Source: Xylona heveae TC161 (Eukaryota > Ascomycota > Xylonomycetes > Xylonales > Xylonaceae). Taken from it: a stretch of 64,000 nucleotides of DNA. The notes beneath the pieces are model-generated. The model made no database searches and had not been told where the DNA came from. It saw only the letters and a program-made list of their open reading frames with translations. The translations under genes and the position numbers were made by a program. Shown here in pieces: positions 11,394-22,726 of this stretch. Location of the stretch: assembly GCF_001619985.1 (NCBI RefSeq), contig NW_017264195.1, positions 2,232,001 to 2,296,000 on the forward strand, given 5' to 3'. The first letter of the stretch is position 1, and each line of letters begins with the position of its first letter.

Positions 11394-12599
11394 ATGCCGT
11401 CCTTCATCAAACAGGCCGCCGAGGCTGGCTTCGCCAATGCATCAAGCTATGATCTTCATCGGCCATCTTATCCTGCAGAGGCGGTAGATAAGCTGCTTGG
11501 CGCGCTCGGCCTCATTGGCGCGAATGGCGCCAAGGTCTTGGACCTTGCAGCTGGCACTGGGAAATTTACAGAGCTCCTCGCTCGTAGACCAGAAGCATAT
11601 GAAATCACAGCCGTGGAGCCACATGCTGGCATGCTCCAGGAATTGGACAAAAAAGCACTGAAAGGCGTCGTGACCAAGTCTGGAACGGCAACAAGCATCC
11701 CGTTGGAAGATGAAAGCGTAGATGCCATTATCATTGCACAGGTATGATCAAGTACGATCTTTTTGTTTGCTTTTCAATCAACATTGTAAACATTTCCTTT
11801 TCTCTTGTGAAACTACAGGTCTTGACTTTGACCAAAGAAGGCTAATGACGATGCTAAAAAATTATAGGCATTTCACTGGTGTGTAGAGCGAATATAAACT
11901 CAATTCGAGTTGTGTTTCAATGGAGCTGTTTTGCTAATTGACTGGCCTCAAGGTTCGCAACCCAAGAAACTCTGCGGGAGCTTCACCGCGTGTTGAAGCC
12001 CACCGGTGTTCTTGGGCTTATTTGGAATGTTGAGGATTGTAAGTAACTCTCTTTCATCTGAACTCATGCGCATTTCTCCCTCAGTTGTCCATGAGCACAG
12101 ATCTGACCGGACTAGACAATGCACCCAAGTCGTGGAAGCCAACCACTTTATGGGAATCCAAAGTCAAGAATCTCATGTGGTCATTTGATGACCATAATCC
12201 TCGATTCCGTCATGAAGGCTGGAAGAAGGTCTTTGAGGATCAAGTGAAGAGCAGTCCTCTGACAATCCAAACCGTCGATCCATTGTTTTCTCTTCCACTC
12301 GGCGAAGAGAGCGTGCCCTTTGAGCGTTGGCTCAGCAAGCAAGGCGTGTGGGATCGATACAATACGTTGAGCCAGATTGCTATACTTGAAGGAGAAGACA
12401 GAGAGGTAACGTGATCAAATTGCAAGCTAGCATAAACTGTTGCTGATGATTTTATTTCATGCAGAGAGTTAAGAAGACAGTCTTTGACGCCCTAGACGGA
12501 GACGAAGTTGAGAAGAACGCAAATGGAGATGTTGCAATCCACGGAAGCACTTTCCTTGCATGGACTACAAGTATCCCCACAGACACTCTTGGTCAATGA
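11394..12599 (+). CDS. Class I SAM-dependent methyltransferase (UbiE-like fold)
   Basis: Small soluble methyltransferase of unknown substrate. Five exons, 11394-11741, 11868-11878, 11953-12038, 12116-12405 and 12465-12599, give 289 aa. SAM-binding motif I is VLDLAAGTGKFTELLA, the acidic end of strand 2 is ITAVEPHAGML, and the family motif AFHWFATQETLRELHRVLKP is assembled from three exons. Exon 2 is only 11 nt and encodes AFHW up to the second base of Trp. Intron 2 must end in CAAG to give W-F-A. Intron 3 ends at the later ACTAG, producing VEDYNAPKSW as in related fungal proteins; a nearer CTCAG gives a poorer match. It faces an exporter gene across a shared promoter, which hints at a joint detoxification or metabolite role. 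Confidence 0.85.
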
Positions 12600-13327
12600 C
12601 TTAATCCTGACCAAGGCTGCGACCCTAACGAAATCTGTCAGCACTGAGCTTGATAGATGAGGGATTCCCCTGGACTTGGCATTTTCTATTTCCTTTTAAT
12701 TATTTGAATTCGGGAACTGACCGAGACGAGATACGTCTAGATTGAACAGGTCATGGAGGATTGGAAACCGCTTTTGATTTCAGCAATTGACAGAGCAAGA
12801 CATATTGCCGCGAGCAACACATTGCCCTTGTCAGTGGACACAGAGCATCGTAAATTTGGTTTACAACCATATATAAGCTGGAATAGCAGACCTTCGACTC
12901 TTCATTGTCCGCAAATAGTTTTTCTCAGTTCCCAGGACTGTCTGATGTCAGGCTTCGCTTTTGTTGAAAAGTTCCATGTATAATAATTTGCTTGATTTCC
13001 ATCTGTTTAAACGTGTAGAAAGATCTATGGTATTTGATTCCCGTGTCCTTAATGCCTCCACACAATAAAGTTGGCATCAGTGGCACAGAACGCTTGAACA
13101 ATTCTTTTCATAACTGCAATCTCGAAAGCGATATCTTCGATCAACCACTCGACGATTCCACTTGCGCCACTGTTCGAGGACAAACTCTCAAACGGTGAAA
13201 ATGAAATGCGACGAACACTTGTGCAGTTTTACGGACCCAGAACGCCATCAATAACCGCCGAGTGGGCTCGTCGTCGTGTCTCCGAATAAGACGTATAAAA
13301 GGGTGTGCGCCGATGCGCCGCAGCCGA
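12600..13327. other. Convergent intergenic, methyltransferase / LSM6
   Basis: 728 bp with 3' flanks of both genes. A 76-codon frame near 12753-12983 has no recognisable features. No repeats seen. Confidence 0.5.
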
Positions 13328-13694
13328 TCATGAGTCGGAGCTGATGTACATCACTACAAAAGGATGGTCAGCATACAGTATCGTAAGTGCTTGATCTGCT
13401 CCGTCTGCTGTCCATACCGTTGTTCCCTCTCACGAAAGCATCGCCATATGTTCTTCGTCGTTGACCGTTGACGTATTCCTCGGTTTTCTCAAGCGCAATG
13501 TTCATATAACCGTCCACGGATTGCAGTTCACCTTATTCACAAAGTCAGTCGAATGGTCTCCCGTTCTGCTGAGTTCAATAAATCATACCCTTGTAGACGA
13601 CACCCGAGTTCAGCTTGACTGTAACAGGCGCACCGATGATTTCGCTGAGGAAGCCAGAAGGGTCCTTGCCCTCAGAAGCCGCGCCGTTCTCCAT
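13328..13694 (-). CDS. LSM6: U6 snRNA-associated Sm-like protein LSm6
   Basis: Subunit of the Lsm1-7 ring (cytoplasmic mRNA decay) and the Lsm2-8 ring (nuclear U6 snRNA). The gene is split into pieces too short to show as a single long frame: exons 13589-13694, 13418-13531 and 13328-13353 give 81 aa, the normal size. Sm motif 1 spans FLSEIIGAPVTVKLNSGVVY and continues KGELQSVDGYMNIALEK; Sm motif 2 is YGDAFVRGNNVMYISS. Exon phases agree throughout. Intron 1 (13532-13588) must end in AATAAG to yield K-G-E-L; no CAG or TAG lies in range. Start is the ATG of MENGAASEGKDPSG. Divergent from the Rad60-like gene. Confidence 0.95.
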
Positions 13695-14003
13695 TTCCAA
13701 ATAGTGTTTCTTTGTTTGCGCGGGTCGGAATGAGGACAAAGACTAGAGTTTTCCTGTGTGTAGTGGGGGATGAAGTGTAACTTGCTCCGATTGCCTTGAT
13801 GTTTGTCGGCCCCGATGTCCACCGCTTTCGCCAAAGCTCGGGCCACTAGCTTAATATACACACTGTCAGCCAATATGATTTACTCTTGTTGAAGCGCAAT
13901 TCTGCATTCACCTCCAATGCGCTCGTTGCCTCGCTATAAAACAAAGTTCAAATAATTCTTTTTCTGATTGAGCTTACTTTAATCTTTATATCTCTCCTCC
14001 GAC
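13695..14003. promoter_or_regulatory. Divergent promoter, LSM6 / Rad60-like gene
   Basis: 309 bp between two outward-facing start codons. Nothing further recognisable. Confidence 0.5.
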
Positions 14004-15550
14004 ATGTCTGGCAACCCCGCCGGGGAAGACCAGCCTAAGACGGCCCCGCCGAAGCGCAGCTTGTTCAACAAACCCTCCTGGGCAGCACCCCGCAACACTG
14101 GAGAAAATGTCGATTTTTTCCGCCGTGCAAATTTCGCATATAATGATATAGTGGCAGAGGAGGAGGAGGAGCTAAAACGGAAAATTGCGCAACGCGCCAA
14201 GGAGCAGGCCGCACAGGATAAAGCGAATGTTGCGTCAAAGGACGGGAAGCGGCGGCGCATCTCAAACCAAGACGAGGATAATGACGAGAACACTACGGCG
14301 GGCAACGAAGAACGAGCTAAACATGACACATCTGCCCCCTCAGATAAATCGTAGGTCCTAGTAATACCGAGATTTGATTCCCATGGAGACACATGCATAC
14401 TAACGCTACTCATCGCCGTCCAGAATATCTCCAATCACGCAAGACTCTAGACCACTGCCCGAATCTTATGATTCTTCGAAAGAACCTTTACATACAAGAA
14501 GCAGCAATTCAGTACTGGGAGCAAGGGAATCTCGACCAGAGCGTGCGTCACGGAACATAATCAGCCTCGATGAGGACGACGATGAGCCCATTAGGCCTAT
14601 AAACCCCCCGAGTATCGAGGACGACGATGATGACCTTGCTATTGTGCGCCCACCTCCCCGTCAAATAGAAGCAGATCAGGAACAACTGTCAGACGAAGAA
14701 TTCCCGGAGCTTGCACGAAAAGCTCGAGAAAAAGAGCGAGCCAGGCTCGAGCAACTAGAGCGAAGATCAGAGAGCCAGGCCACCCCCGAACCTAGATCCC
14801 AGAGTATAACACGCCCGGCTTCAACCCAGGTTGAAAGTGCTTCACCACCTGCCCCGGATCCAGTGGTTCAGATTCTAATAACGTCTCCAATTCCTCATAC
14901 CACTCCGCTCATTGCGACTCGCAAGCTCTCTCAGCGGCTCAAGGACGTTCGTCTGGCGTGGTGTGAGCGCCAAGGCTTTGACCCAGACACGGCAACTTTG
15001 GTCTTCTTGACGTGGCGAGAGAAGCGAATCTTTGATGTTACGACGTGTAAAAGCCTAGGATTTGGGCTGAATAACGAAGGGAATGTTGTTCTCAAAGGAG
15101 AAAACAATGCATTTGGCGGCGAATTCGGGAGGATACATATGGAGGCCGTGACAGAAGAGATTTTTAAGGAGCAGAAGAAGAATAAGGCAGCAGGATACGG
15201 AGACCAAGCCAATGCAGAGGATGAGCTTGAAGAGCAGTTTGTTCCAGAGCAGCCCGCAATCGAGACAATCAAAATTGTTCTCAAGAGCAAGGAATTTGAT
15301 GAATTGAAGCTCAAAGTCAAGCCGGTGAGTAATCTCTGCGACTCGGTCTTTCCCATAAGAAAAAAAAATACTGACAAAGGCTTAGACAACGCAAATGTCC
15401 CGTCTTATAAATGCTTTCAGGCACACCAACAATATTCCGCAAGAGACGGGTGTCCATTTGGTATTTGATGGAGACCGGCTCGAGCCAGACATGGAGGTTC
15501 AAGAGACGGAGATCAGCGACATGGATTATATCGACGTGTTTTTGAAATGA
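14004..15550 (+). CDS. Rad60/Esc2/NIP45-type protein with SUMO-like domains
   Basis: Member of the RENi family (fission yeast Rad60, budding yeast Esc2, mammalian NIP45), which uses SUMO-like domains to bind the SUMO machinery in DNA repair and genome stability. Three exons, 14004-14350, 14424-15324 and 15386-15550, give 470 aa. The first half is charged and low in complexity, with acidic runs such as SLDEDDDEP that could act as SUMO-interacting sites. A first ubiquitin-like domain begins VVQILITSPIPHT (about 230) and includes TLVFLTWREKRIFD. The C-terminal SUMO-like domain starts IETIKIVLKSKEFDELKLKV, crosses the last intron, and ends VHLVFDGDRLEP then DYIDVFLK. Assignment within the family (Rad60 versus Esc2) is not certain. 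Confidence 0.85.
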
Positions 15551-16012
15551 TGTCAACTTACCATGCATAATGAATAACGACTAAAAGATTTTGCTTGAGA
15601 TTCATGATTTCTTGCGATCCAGCGCCCCATTACATCTTTAGTTGAATGCTAATCAGTATTAAAGCGCTAGCATTCAAGAATCAAAATAATCTATAGTTTC
15701 AGTATCCAACTTCTCAAATATAATACCTTTGGATATAATCTAATACTACTATATTTACTGTCTTGTCTACTCGCTGTCATGAACCCCACGCTTATATAAT
15801 CACCAGGCGCGACACAGCGCTAGGAAAATAAGCTTTCAAGCCGCATCCTCCCCACGCAGCCTGGCAGTTTTTGCCGAAATCGCAAAAGTCGAAAAAGTTG
15901 CAGCACAACTTAAACCTTGAACAGTGGTTTCCTGAGCTCAAAAAGTCCACCTCCTCACCCCCTCACATCAAATTTGCAATCCCAAGTCCGAACATCCAAA
16001 TATCCAAATATC
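15551..16012. other. Intergenic, Rad60-like / TRM112
   Basis: 462 bp holding the 3' flank of one gene and the promoter of the next, AT-rich near 15640-15760. A frame starting at 15871 runs into TRM112 in the wrong phase and is a shadow. Confidence 0.5.
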
Positions 16013-16781
16013 ATGAAGGTCCTCACAGTCAACTTTCTCACCTGCGCGGTGAAAACCTGCAAGACCTCGCCCGAAGCGTTCCCGCTGCACTTTCGCGACG
16101 CGGAGCTCGCGCAGCAAGATCTCGAATTCAACCCCGAATTCATCAAAAACATGCTGCTGCGATTAGACTGGAACGCTTTCCGCGTGACTACTTCAGAGGT
16201 GGGTCATTTTTTTTCGTTTGTGGCAGAGACCAAGTCTGCACGAAGTCTGCATACACTCTTATTTCTGCGTCCTTGGTCCAACACATTTCACATTTCTCAT
16301 AAAAAAAGCTTTGTTGGAAAGATTGGAGGACAAAAGGGAAGAAGCAAACGTAATTGACATGATACAAATAGCTCGGATTCTCTACGATCCCCGCCGAGAA
16401 ACCCGAAGGCGACGCGCTCAACGACGAGACCCTGCTGCGCGACCTGCACAAGGTGCTGCTCGAAACGCAAGTCATGGAAGGGAAACTCGTGTGCGGCCAC
16501 TGTGCGCATGAATACGCTATCAAGGAAGGCATTGCCAATTTCTTGTTGCCGAACCACTTGGGTGAGTCTCCGCTTAGGATTTCGTATCTATGGTGTTCCC
16601 TTTTATACATACTGCTGTTATACCTATTGTTTACTGCATTGTATACTGCATTGTATACGCATATACGCCATTCTCGCATATATCGAAACCAAAAACATTG
16701 ACTAACTTGAGTACTAGTATGAACAACAACCACTCTATCGACTATTAAACCCCTCTTTCTTTCTCCCATACAGAAGCATAA
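16013..16781 (+). CDS. TRM112: Multifunctional methyltransferase activator Trm112
   Basis: Zinc-binding partner that stabilises and activates the methyltransferases Trm9, Trm11, Mtq2 and Bud23, acting on tRNA, eRF1 and 18S rRNA. Exons 16013-16198, 16372-16561 and 16774-16781 give 127 aa. It begins MKVLTVNFLTCAVKTCKTSP with two of the zinc-ligand Cys residues. The family segment FIKNMLLRLDWNAFR then follows, and after intron 1 LGFSTIPAEKPEGDALND. The second Cys pair is in KLVCGHCAHEYAIKEGIANF. The last exon is only 8 nt and encodes the end of a Glu codon, Ala and the stop. Another Trm112 client, BUD23, lies at 40-41 kb. Confidence 0.96.
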
Positions 16782-17242
16782 AGCATGTCTACATACCCCG
16801 CATCACCATCGCATCGGCAATACTCTCAGACCAAATCGACTGCCTCAAACGACAGCGACATTGCCAGAAATTCTAAGAATTTCAACCACGAAAGTAGCTG
16901 AACAGCCAAGTCCACTACACGTCTCACTCACGTCAACAATCTGCGACTTTCGTCTTTTCTGGTCTTCTTACTCTTCTTCTTACTCTTCTTCGTACTCAAT
17001 CACTGCACTTGCACTTTTATTCGTCCGTGCAGTGCCAGAGAGACCACATTTACCAGCGGAATGACCATTGTCTGGTCCACACGTTACTGACGTTCTTACC
17101 TTCTCACCTGCATTTCCTTTCCCTCTCCCTCTCCCTGTCTCTCGGTCTCCCTTTGTCTCTCTCTCTGTCTCGCGGTCTCTCTGTCCATCAACTACTCAAA
17201 TCCAAGCATGCTAGCCCTTTTTATGCTTAGGAACCTCGAGTA

Positions 17243-17282
17243 GTCGAGGAGTCGAGGAGTCGAGGAGTCGAGGAGTCGAGGA
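17243..17282. repeat. 8-bp minisatellite, unit GTCGAGGA, 5 copies
   Basis: Five perfect head-to-tail copies of GTCGAGGA read directly from the sequence. It lies in the convergent intergenic region between TRM112 and SET1. Confidence 0.95.
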
Positions 17283-17410
17283 CTATACATTAAGCATATT
17301 AGGCGTTTCAACTTTTGTTTTCCCCTTTGTCTCATCTCATTTACTTATCATATCTTATACGTCCCGTTTCACCTCGAAAAAACTCGTTTTTCGTCACTTT
17401 GTCATCATGA

Positions 17411-17474
17411 TACCTGAATCCCTGAATACCTGAATACCTGAATACCTGAATACCTGAATACCTGAATACCTGAA
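17411..17474. repeat. 8-bp minisatellite, unit TACCTGAA, 8 copies
   Basis: Eight head-to-tail copies of TACCTGAA; the second copy carries one change (TCCCTGAA). It sits about 130 bp from the GTCGAGGA array and has the same unit length but an unrelated sequence. Confidence 0.95.
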
Positions 17475-18609
17475 CCTTTGCCCTACCTTTTAAGTCATGT
17501 ACACTATGTATGCTTTTTTCCTCCCCATATACATTAGAATTTACCTATCTCAATTTAAAAAAAAAAAGTTGCTCGAAGTATATCATCTTCATTCATTTTT
17601 TTTTTTCTTCCCTCTACGATCATGAGAGATACCCTAAGCATGAAATAAACCTAGGTAATAAACGTAGGGATCAACCTAATAAACGTTGAGATGAATATAA
17701 GAGCTAGACAAAGACATACAAAAAAAGGGGGATGAAAGGGAACACTGAAAGTAGACATACATAAAGAAAGGGGATGAAAGGAAAAGGGAACACGGAAAGA
17801 AGACATGAAAGAAAAAGAAGCAAGATGAACATACAACTACAACTACTGTACATTTATATAATACTTTCAAAGTGTCAAGTTTCAAGTTTCAAAATTTCAA
17901 AGTTTCGCCGCGCCTGTATTATCCCTCGCCTCTCCCGAGAATTTTGTGTGTATGTGTGTCTGTGTGTGTGATAAAAAAAGTAACCCTAGTACTACGGTAG
18001 TAAAAGCCAAGCCGGTGTAAAAGCCAAGCAGGTAAAAACATTCGATTCAAACCTCGGACAGATCATCAAGATCTCGAAGAAGAGAAAGGAAAGGAACAGA
18101 GAGGAAAAGAAAGAGAAGAAAGAGGTGAGAGCAGGGGATGAAAGAAAAGAAAGGAAAGAAAAGAAAAGAAAAGAAAAGAAAGGATAAGAACAGAACAGAA
18201 AATAAAAAAGCGAGAGAAGGGGATGAAAGAAAAGGAAATAAAAAAGCAAGACAAGTGGGATGAAATATAGGATGGAATGGAATATCAAGTAGGGCGGGGA
18301 GTCACAAGGAGGACGAGATTAATAGAGAAACATTAAAGGTAACACGGGACAAGGAAATAACATAGAGTTGGGTAAACTATCAGACATTCAAAAACGCCGT
18401 ACATGCAGATTTAGTAAGTTTACTATAAACTTGACATTTGGAGCGAGGATACAGAAGAGCAGCAAAGAGATTTTAAGGAAGGAAGGAATTGAGGGAGGGA
18501 GGGAGAGAGAGGGGAAAAGGTACGAAGACAGTGGAAGAGAGACGAGAGAGAGGAGAGAAAAAGGGAAGACAAAAAGAAGCGCGCGGGGGCAAATGTGAGC
18601 GACAAGCAG

Positions 18610-21600
18610 CTAATTGAGGAAGCCTTTACAGCCAGAAGAGCCACACAAGCAAGGAATACGATCGTCGCTGTCGAATTCACGCTCGAATTTGTAATCGTAC
18701 GTGAGTTCTTCGTCTGTTGGATTCAGTTAGCGGGAATAGTTCACAGAGTGCTTGAGAAAGAAACAGGGAAGTCTGTAGGTTTGAGAGTATCGAAGCCGTA
18801 TAAGATGTAAAGTGAAGTATATTGACAGTGAAGTATAATGACCGTGAAGAATAATGACTAGCACTTACTTTGAGCAATGTCCCGAAGGGCATAAATGACG
18901 ATCCGCTTGCTTCCTTCGACCTTGATAATCTTTGCCGTGCAGTTTGGCGTGCAACTGTGGTTGATGAATCGGGCAATGCCTCCACGCTTGGTCGCGTCGA
19001 TGACGGTGGTTTCATCAATTCGGAACAAGTAGCTGCTTCCAATGCCGCTCTTGAGATATCGTCTCTCGCGCATATCTGCCACCTGCTGTCGGACCTTTTC
19101 GCCCACGTATTCGATAATCATGTCGTTGGCAGAGATATTCTCCATGGCGTACAGACCCCAGTTGTGGATGGCGGAGCGGGCAAACTTGACCGGCTTCTTT
19201 CTCTTCTTGAGCTGGTTGAACCGAAGCACGTCCGCATCACCGCTAATGACTTGCTTCTGAGCGTTAATGTCGGCGACGAGGCGGCGGTTGTTCGCACGGT
19301 TAGAGCGCGATGATGAGCCGGAGATGCTCTTGGCAGCAGCAAGCTTGGCTGCGTCCACGACCGACTGTGTCTCGTTCTTGGCTTGCGCTTCGCGTTCCTC
19401 TCTGGCCTTTTGCACGCGGATGCGGTGCGGCAGGTATTTGGACTTTTCAGACTCCAAAATCTTCTTTGTGCCTTCTGTCCGTGCCGAGCCTGAAGCGTTC
19501 GGGACATAGTATCCTTCAATCATTGTCTTGCTCCGCACTGGTCCGCGCTCGCCGCCCCGGTTGAGAGCCTTAATCTCCTTTTGTTTCCATGCCCAAGCGG
19601 CCGCGTGGCCCAAGTCAGCCTCTGGCTCGTCCTTGAGCACGTCTTGAAGGAAGTGGAGATCTTCATTGTCCTTGATGAGATGTTGCCATCCATCCAGGTC
19701 GAGGATAATACTCTCGTCATCCTCCACGGTTCGCCTGGGTACATCTGAAGATACGCCCCATTCCACCTCCGCCCTCGGAGGTTCAACCTCGGCTTCTGGC
19801 TCAATCTCCTCCTCTGGCTGCGGCTCCTCCTCGATTTCCTCGGCAGGTTGCTCCTCTTGAATATCTTCGAGCAGCGCTCTCTCTTGTGCCTTTTTGAGTT
19901 CCCGTTCCTCAAACAACTGCTTCTTCGACTTCTTCTTTGGCTTCGCGCCCTTCTTCTTCGGTTTTGTCTTGGCCGTGGCCTCTGTCGCGTCAGGTAGTTC
20001 GCCGAGATCTTCCACCGGAGTTTCGGCTTCGGCCTTGACTTCCTGCTCCTCTCCAGGTACTTCAATCTCGATATTGATGGGCGCGGCTTCAAATGTCTCA
20101 ATGTCCTCCCTCTCAATACCAAACAACTTATCATCCTCTCTCTGTTTCTTTCGTGCCTCCAGTTCCTTGAGTAACCGTTTTCTCTTCTTGGAACTCAACG
20201 GCAGCATGTTCGCTTCGCGAGCAAGCTCTTCTATACTAGCATCCACCGTCTCATCCCTGTAGGCATCAGAGTGGATAAATGTCGTAGCTTGGCCGTCTTC
20301 GCCTTCATCTTCACCGCCCCATCGAGATTCCAAGTCTTCTTCTGTGCGGTCTTTGACCGGTACTTTGGCGTTTTCGTCTTCTGACTCGGCACTGGTGGTG
20401 CTCATCCTGCTAAGAGGCCTGCTCTCCTGCTCTTCAGTATCTCTCGTCATTGGCGTCCTTTGCTCATCTTCCGAGTCCTCCTCATCGTAGAATTGATGAA
20501 GCCGGTGGTGAAGAGGTCGAATATCAGCCTTTCTAGGCACAGGCCGTTTTCGCCGCTCGTCGGCAAAGCCCACAATGCCTTGCTTTGTGCCAGCACCCTT
20601 CCTGATTCGAGGCAGTGCCGTGATGTTAAGGGTCGAGGAGCCAAGCGGCCGGCGTTGGCCTGCTGCCATCGGATCGGCCCGCGAATCTGGCGTACCAGCC
20701 AGAGGACTCTCATCGGTTCGCTCAATGTGAATCGTGGGCCGCCGGGTGTCATACGGATCAGAAATTCCCAGCCTGCGTCTTTTGTCGACGTGTCGGTCGG
20801 GATCGAGGTAGTTGAAGAGTGCCGGCCCAGCGATGCGAGACTTGATGTCGCTCAGAAGCTTCTCAATGAGTTCTCGTCTCACAATGTCGGCAGCCTCTCG
20901 CACAGGGTCTAAATCGCTCGCTCTTTGCTTCTTTTGGATTTCAATCTCTTGCTCATATTCCACCCTGCGCCGTTCTCGCTCGGCCTTGTCGCGTTTCTCC
21001 GCTTCCACCTGGCCAGGACTCGGGCTGCGTTCGTAGCTGGGATTGCCATATTGCTGACATTCCATATTCATGATATATGTAAAAAGTGGCGTCATATGAC
21101 ACGCCTTGTAGCATCGCAAGGCCTCGTCCTCACCACGTCGGGAGTTGTCAAAAATGACATAGTACCCTGTTTTATCCAATCGGACCTCCTTCCAATCGAA
21201 AGCCTTCAAACGCTTCTTAAGGTGCGAGACCGTTGTGCTAAGAACCGGGACATAGCAATGGGCGATGAAGATGTAAGGCTCCCGCTTTAGCTGGTTCAGG
21301 ATCGGGCTTTCCTCCACTAGAGATGGAAATCCTGGCCGGCTGGTATTCTTTGGGCCTTCGGGAATCTTTGGTGCGACCTTGACTGAGGGGCCCTTGGGTG
21401 CGGTTGGGGGCGGCGCAGAGTTCGGGACGGTTTGCGGAGGCGTCTCTTTTTCTTCCGGCTTCTTCTCTTCACCTCTTAATCGATGGAGCACCGCCTCGAC
21501 GGCGCGTCTACATCGCCGACCTTCTCGATCTCTCTCAACCCGCACAGTGTACGTCCCAATGCGCTGGCCAGTGCCCCCTTTCTCCGCCCTTCTCGCAGCA

Positions 21601-22726
21601 TCAATGGCAAGCTGGGGCGCCGCGCCGCGCACTATCCTGTCCTTGTACCGGATCGAGCATACGCCCAAGAGACTTCCACTTATTGGGTCGGTCTTGTTAC
21701 TCGTTTCAGCAATCTCGCCGAAGCTCGAAAACAGTGCATTGATGTGTGAGACGGGCGTCAGCGGATTGAAACCAGTAACGACTACCTGTGTGGGGGGGCC
21801 TGGGCCGACAGATGTGGCAGAGTCAAACGGAAAGGCTTTCAGGATATAAGGCGCGGTTCTGAGTTTGCATTTAGGCTTGTTGGCTGCGCCTTTGGTATAG
21901 TGAGGAATTGCTAATCGGGGGTCTTTGGGAGGTAGATCATCGTCCTAGAAAGTCCGTTAGTTGGTAAATCTTCGGCAACCCGCTTGCCTGAATGTAGAGG
22001 TGCTGGCAGCGAGAAAAGGTAGAGAGTTCTCATTTGGGGGTCAAATGGTGGCAATCATACCTCTTCACCAAACTCTCGATATACTGCTTTTAATTTTCGC
22101 TTCTGCTTCGAATTGAGCTTCGGGTCAAGCTCAGGATCATATGTGGCTATGGATCCTTTGACACCAGCAGGCCGGGCAGAGAGGCGCGACTCAAGTGGGG
22201 TGTGCGCTGGTGTCATTGCATTTGCGACCATTGCGTCAGAGTCGGGCAATGGCTCAACAAAGCCAGGAGAGCCATCCGTAGGGGTATGGCCATAGGTGGA
22301 TTTGAATTGAGGAGAGCTCGGCGCTTTTCCGGGGGGAGAGGACTCGGTGTTTGTTAGAGGTGTGAGATTATGAAGGTTAGAAATTGCGCCGGCATTGGAA
22401 ATGATTGAGAGTTGATTATTCGCGCTGAAGACAGAAGACACGGTGCTTGCGTGAGAGCTCGCGGAGCCTACTCCGTTCAAAAGGTCTCCTGGCACGGATT
22501 CACTGTCCTCTTGGCCCGTCACGGCCTGTTCGATAATTGAACCGCTCGTGACACCGCCGGGGCGGGAGATTTGTGAATCTTCAGACCCTGACGGGCGGAC
22601 TATGACCCCGGCAGAGACGCTCGTGGCAGAGAGAATATCGGTTGGTTTGCCCCGCGCTCGTTGTCGTTCCTCTGCAGCTCTTTTTGCAGCTTTGGGGGCT
22701 GCGGGAAAGAAGTCGGCGAACGACAT
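18610..22726 (-). CDS. SET1: Histone H3 lysine-4 methyltransferase Set1 (COMPASS)
   Basis: Catalytic subunit of COMPASS; methylates H3K4 in chromatin. Exons 22061-22726, 18869-21944 and 18610-18713 give 1281 aa. The N-terminus starts [16 protein letters not shown], typical of fungal Set1 proteins. An RNA-recognition-like region lies near 280-350 ([20 protein letters not shown]). The Set1-specific RRM-like domain is near 440-530 ([40 protein letters not shown]). Acidic and Lys-rich stretches and the n-SET region ([15 protein letters not shown]) precede the SET domain. The SET domain carries [35 protein letters not shown], and, across the last intron, [15 protein letters not shown]. Post-SET cysteines are [10 protein letters not shown] and the protein ends FLN. 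The last exon had to be found past a 155-nt intron. All key SET residues are present. Confidence 0.96.

Larger units (their letters stand above)
16782..18609. other. Long convergent intergenic with minisatellites and strand-asymmetric tracts
   Basis: 1.8 kb between the ends of TRM112 and SET1 with no supportable gene. It contains a CT-rich run (about 17118-17190), two 8-bp minisatellites listed separately, poly-A and poly-T runs near 17559-17600, a GT run near 17945-17970, and long GA-rich tracts (about 17700-17825, 18065-18260 and 18470-18595). Frames of 60-100 codons here are translations of simple sequence. Confidence 0.7.

Noticed and set aside
8854-12599. Secondary-metabolite gene cluster
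   Set aside because: An exporter and a methyltransferase alone do not make a cluster; no synthase, terpene cyclase or pathway regulator is present, and the CrtC-like gene is 40 kb away.
17411-17474. CRISPR-like array
   Set aside because: Direct 8-bp tandem repeats without spacers, in a eukaryotic genome.
19520-20134. Basic 204-codon frame inside SET1
   Set aside because: Same-strand shadow in another frame of the acidic/Lys-rich part of SET1.
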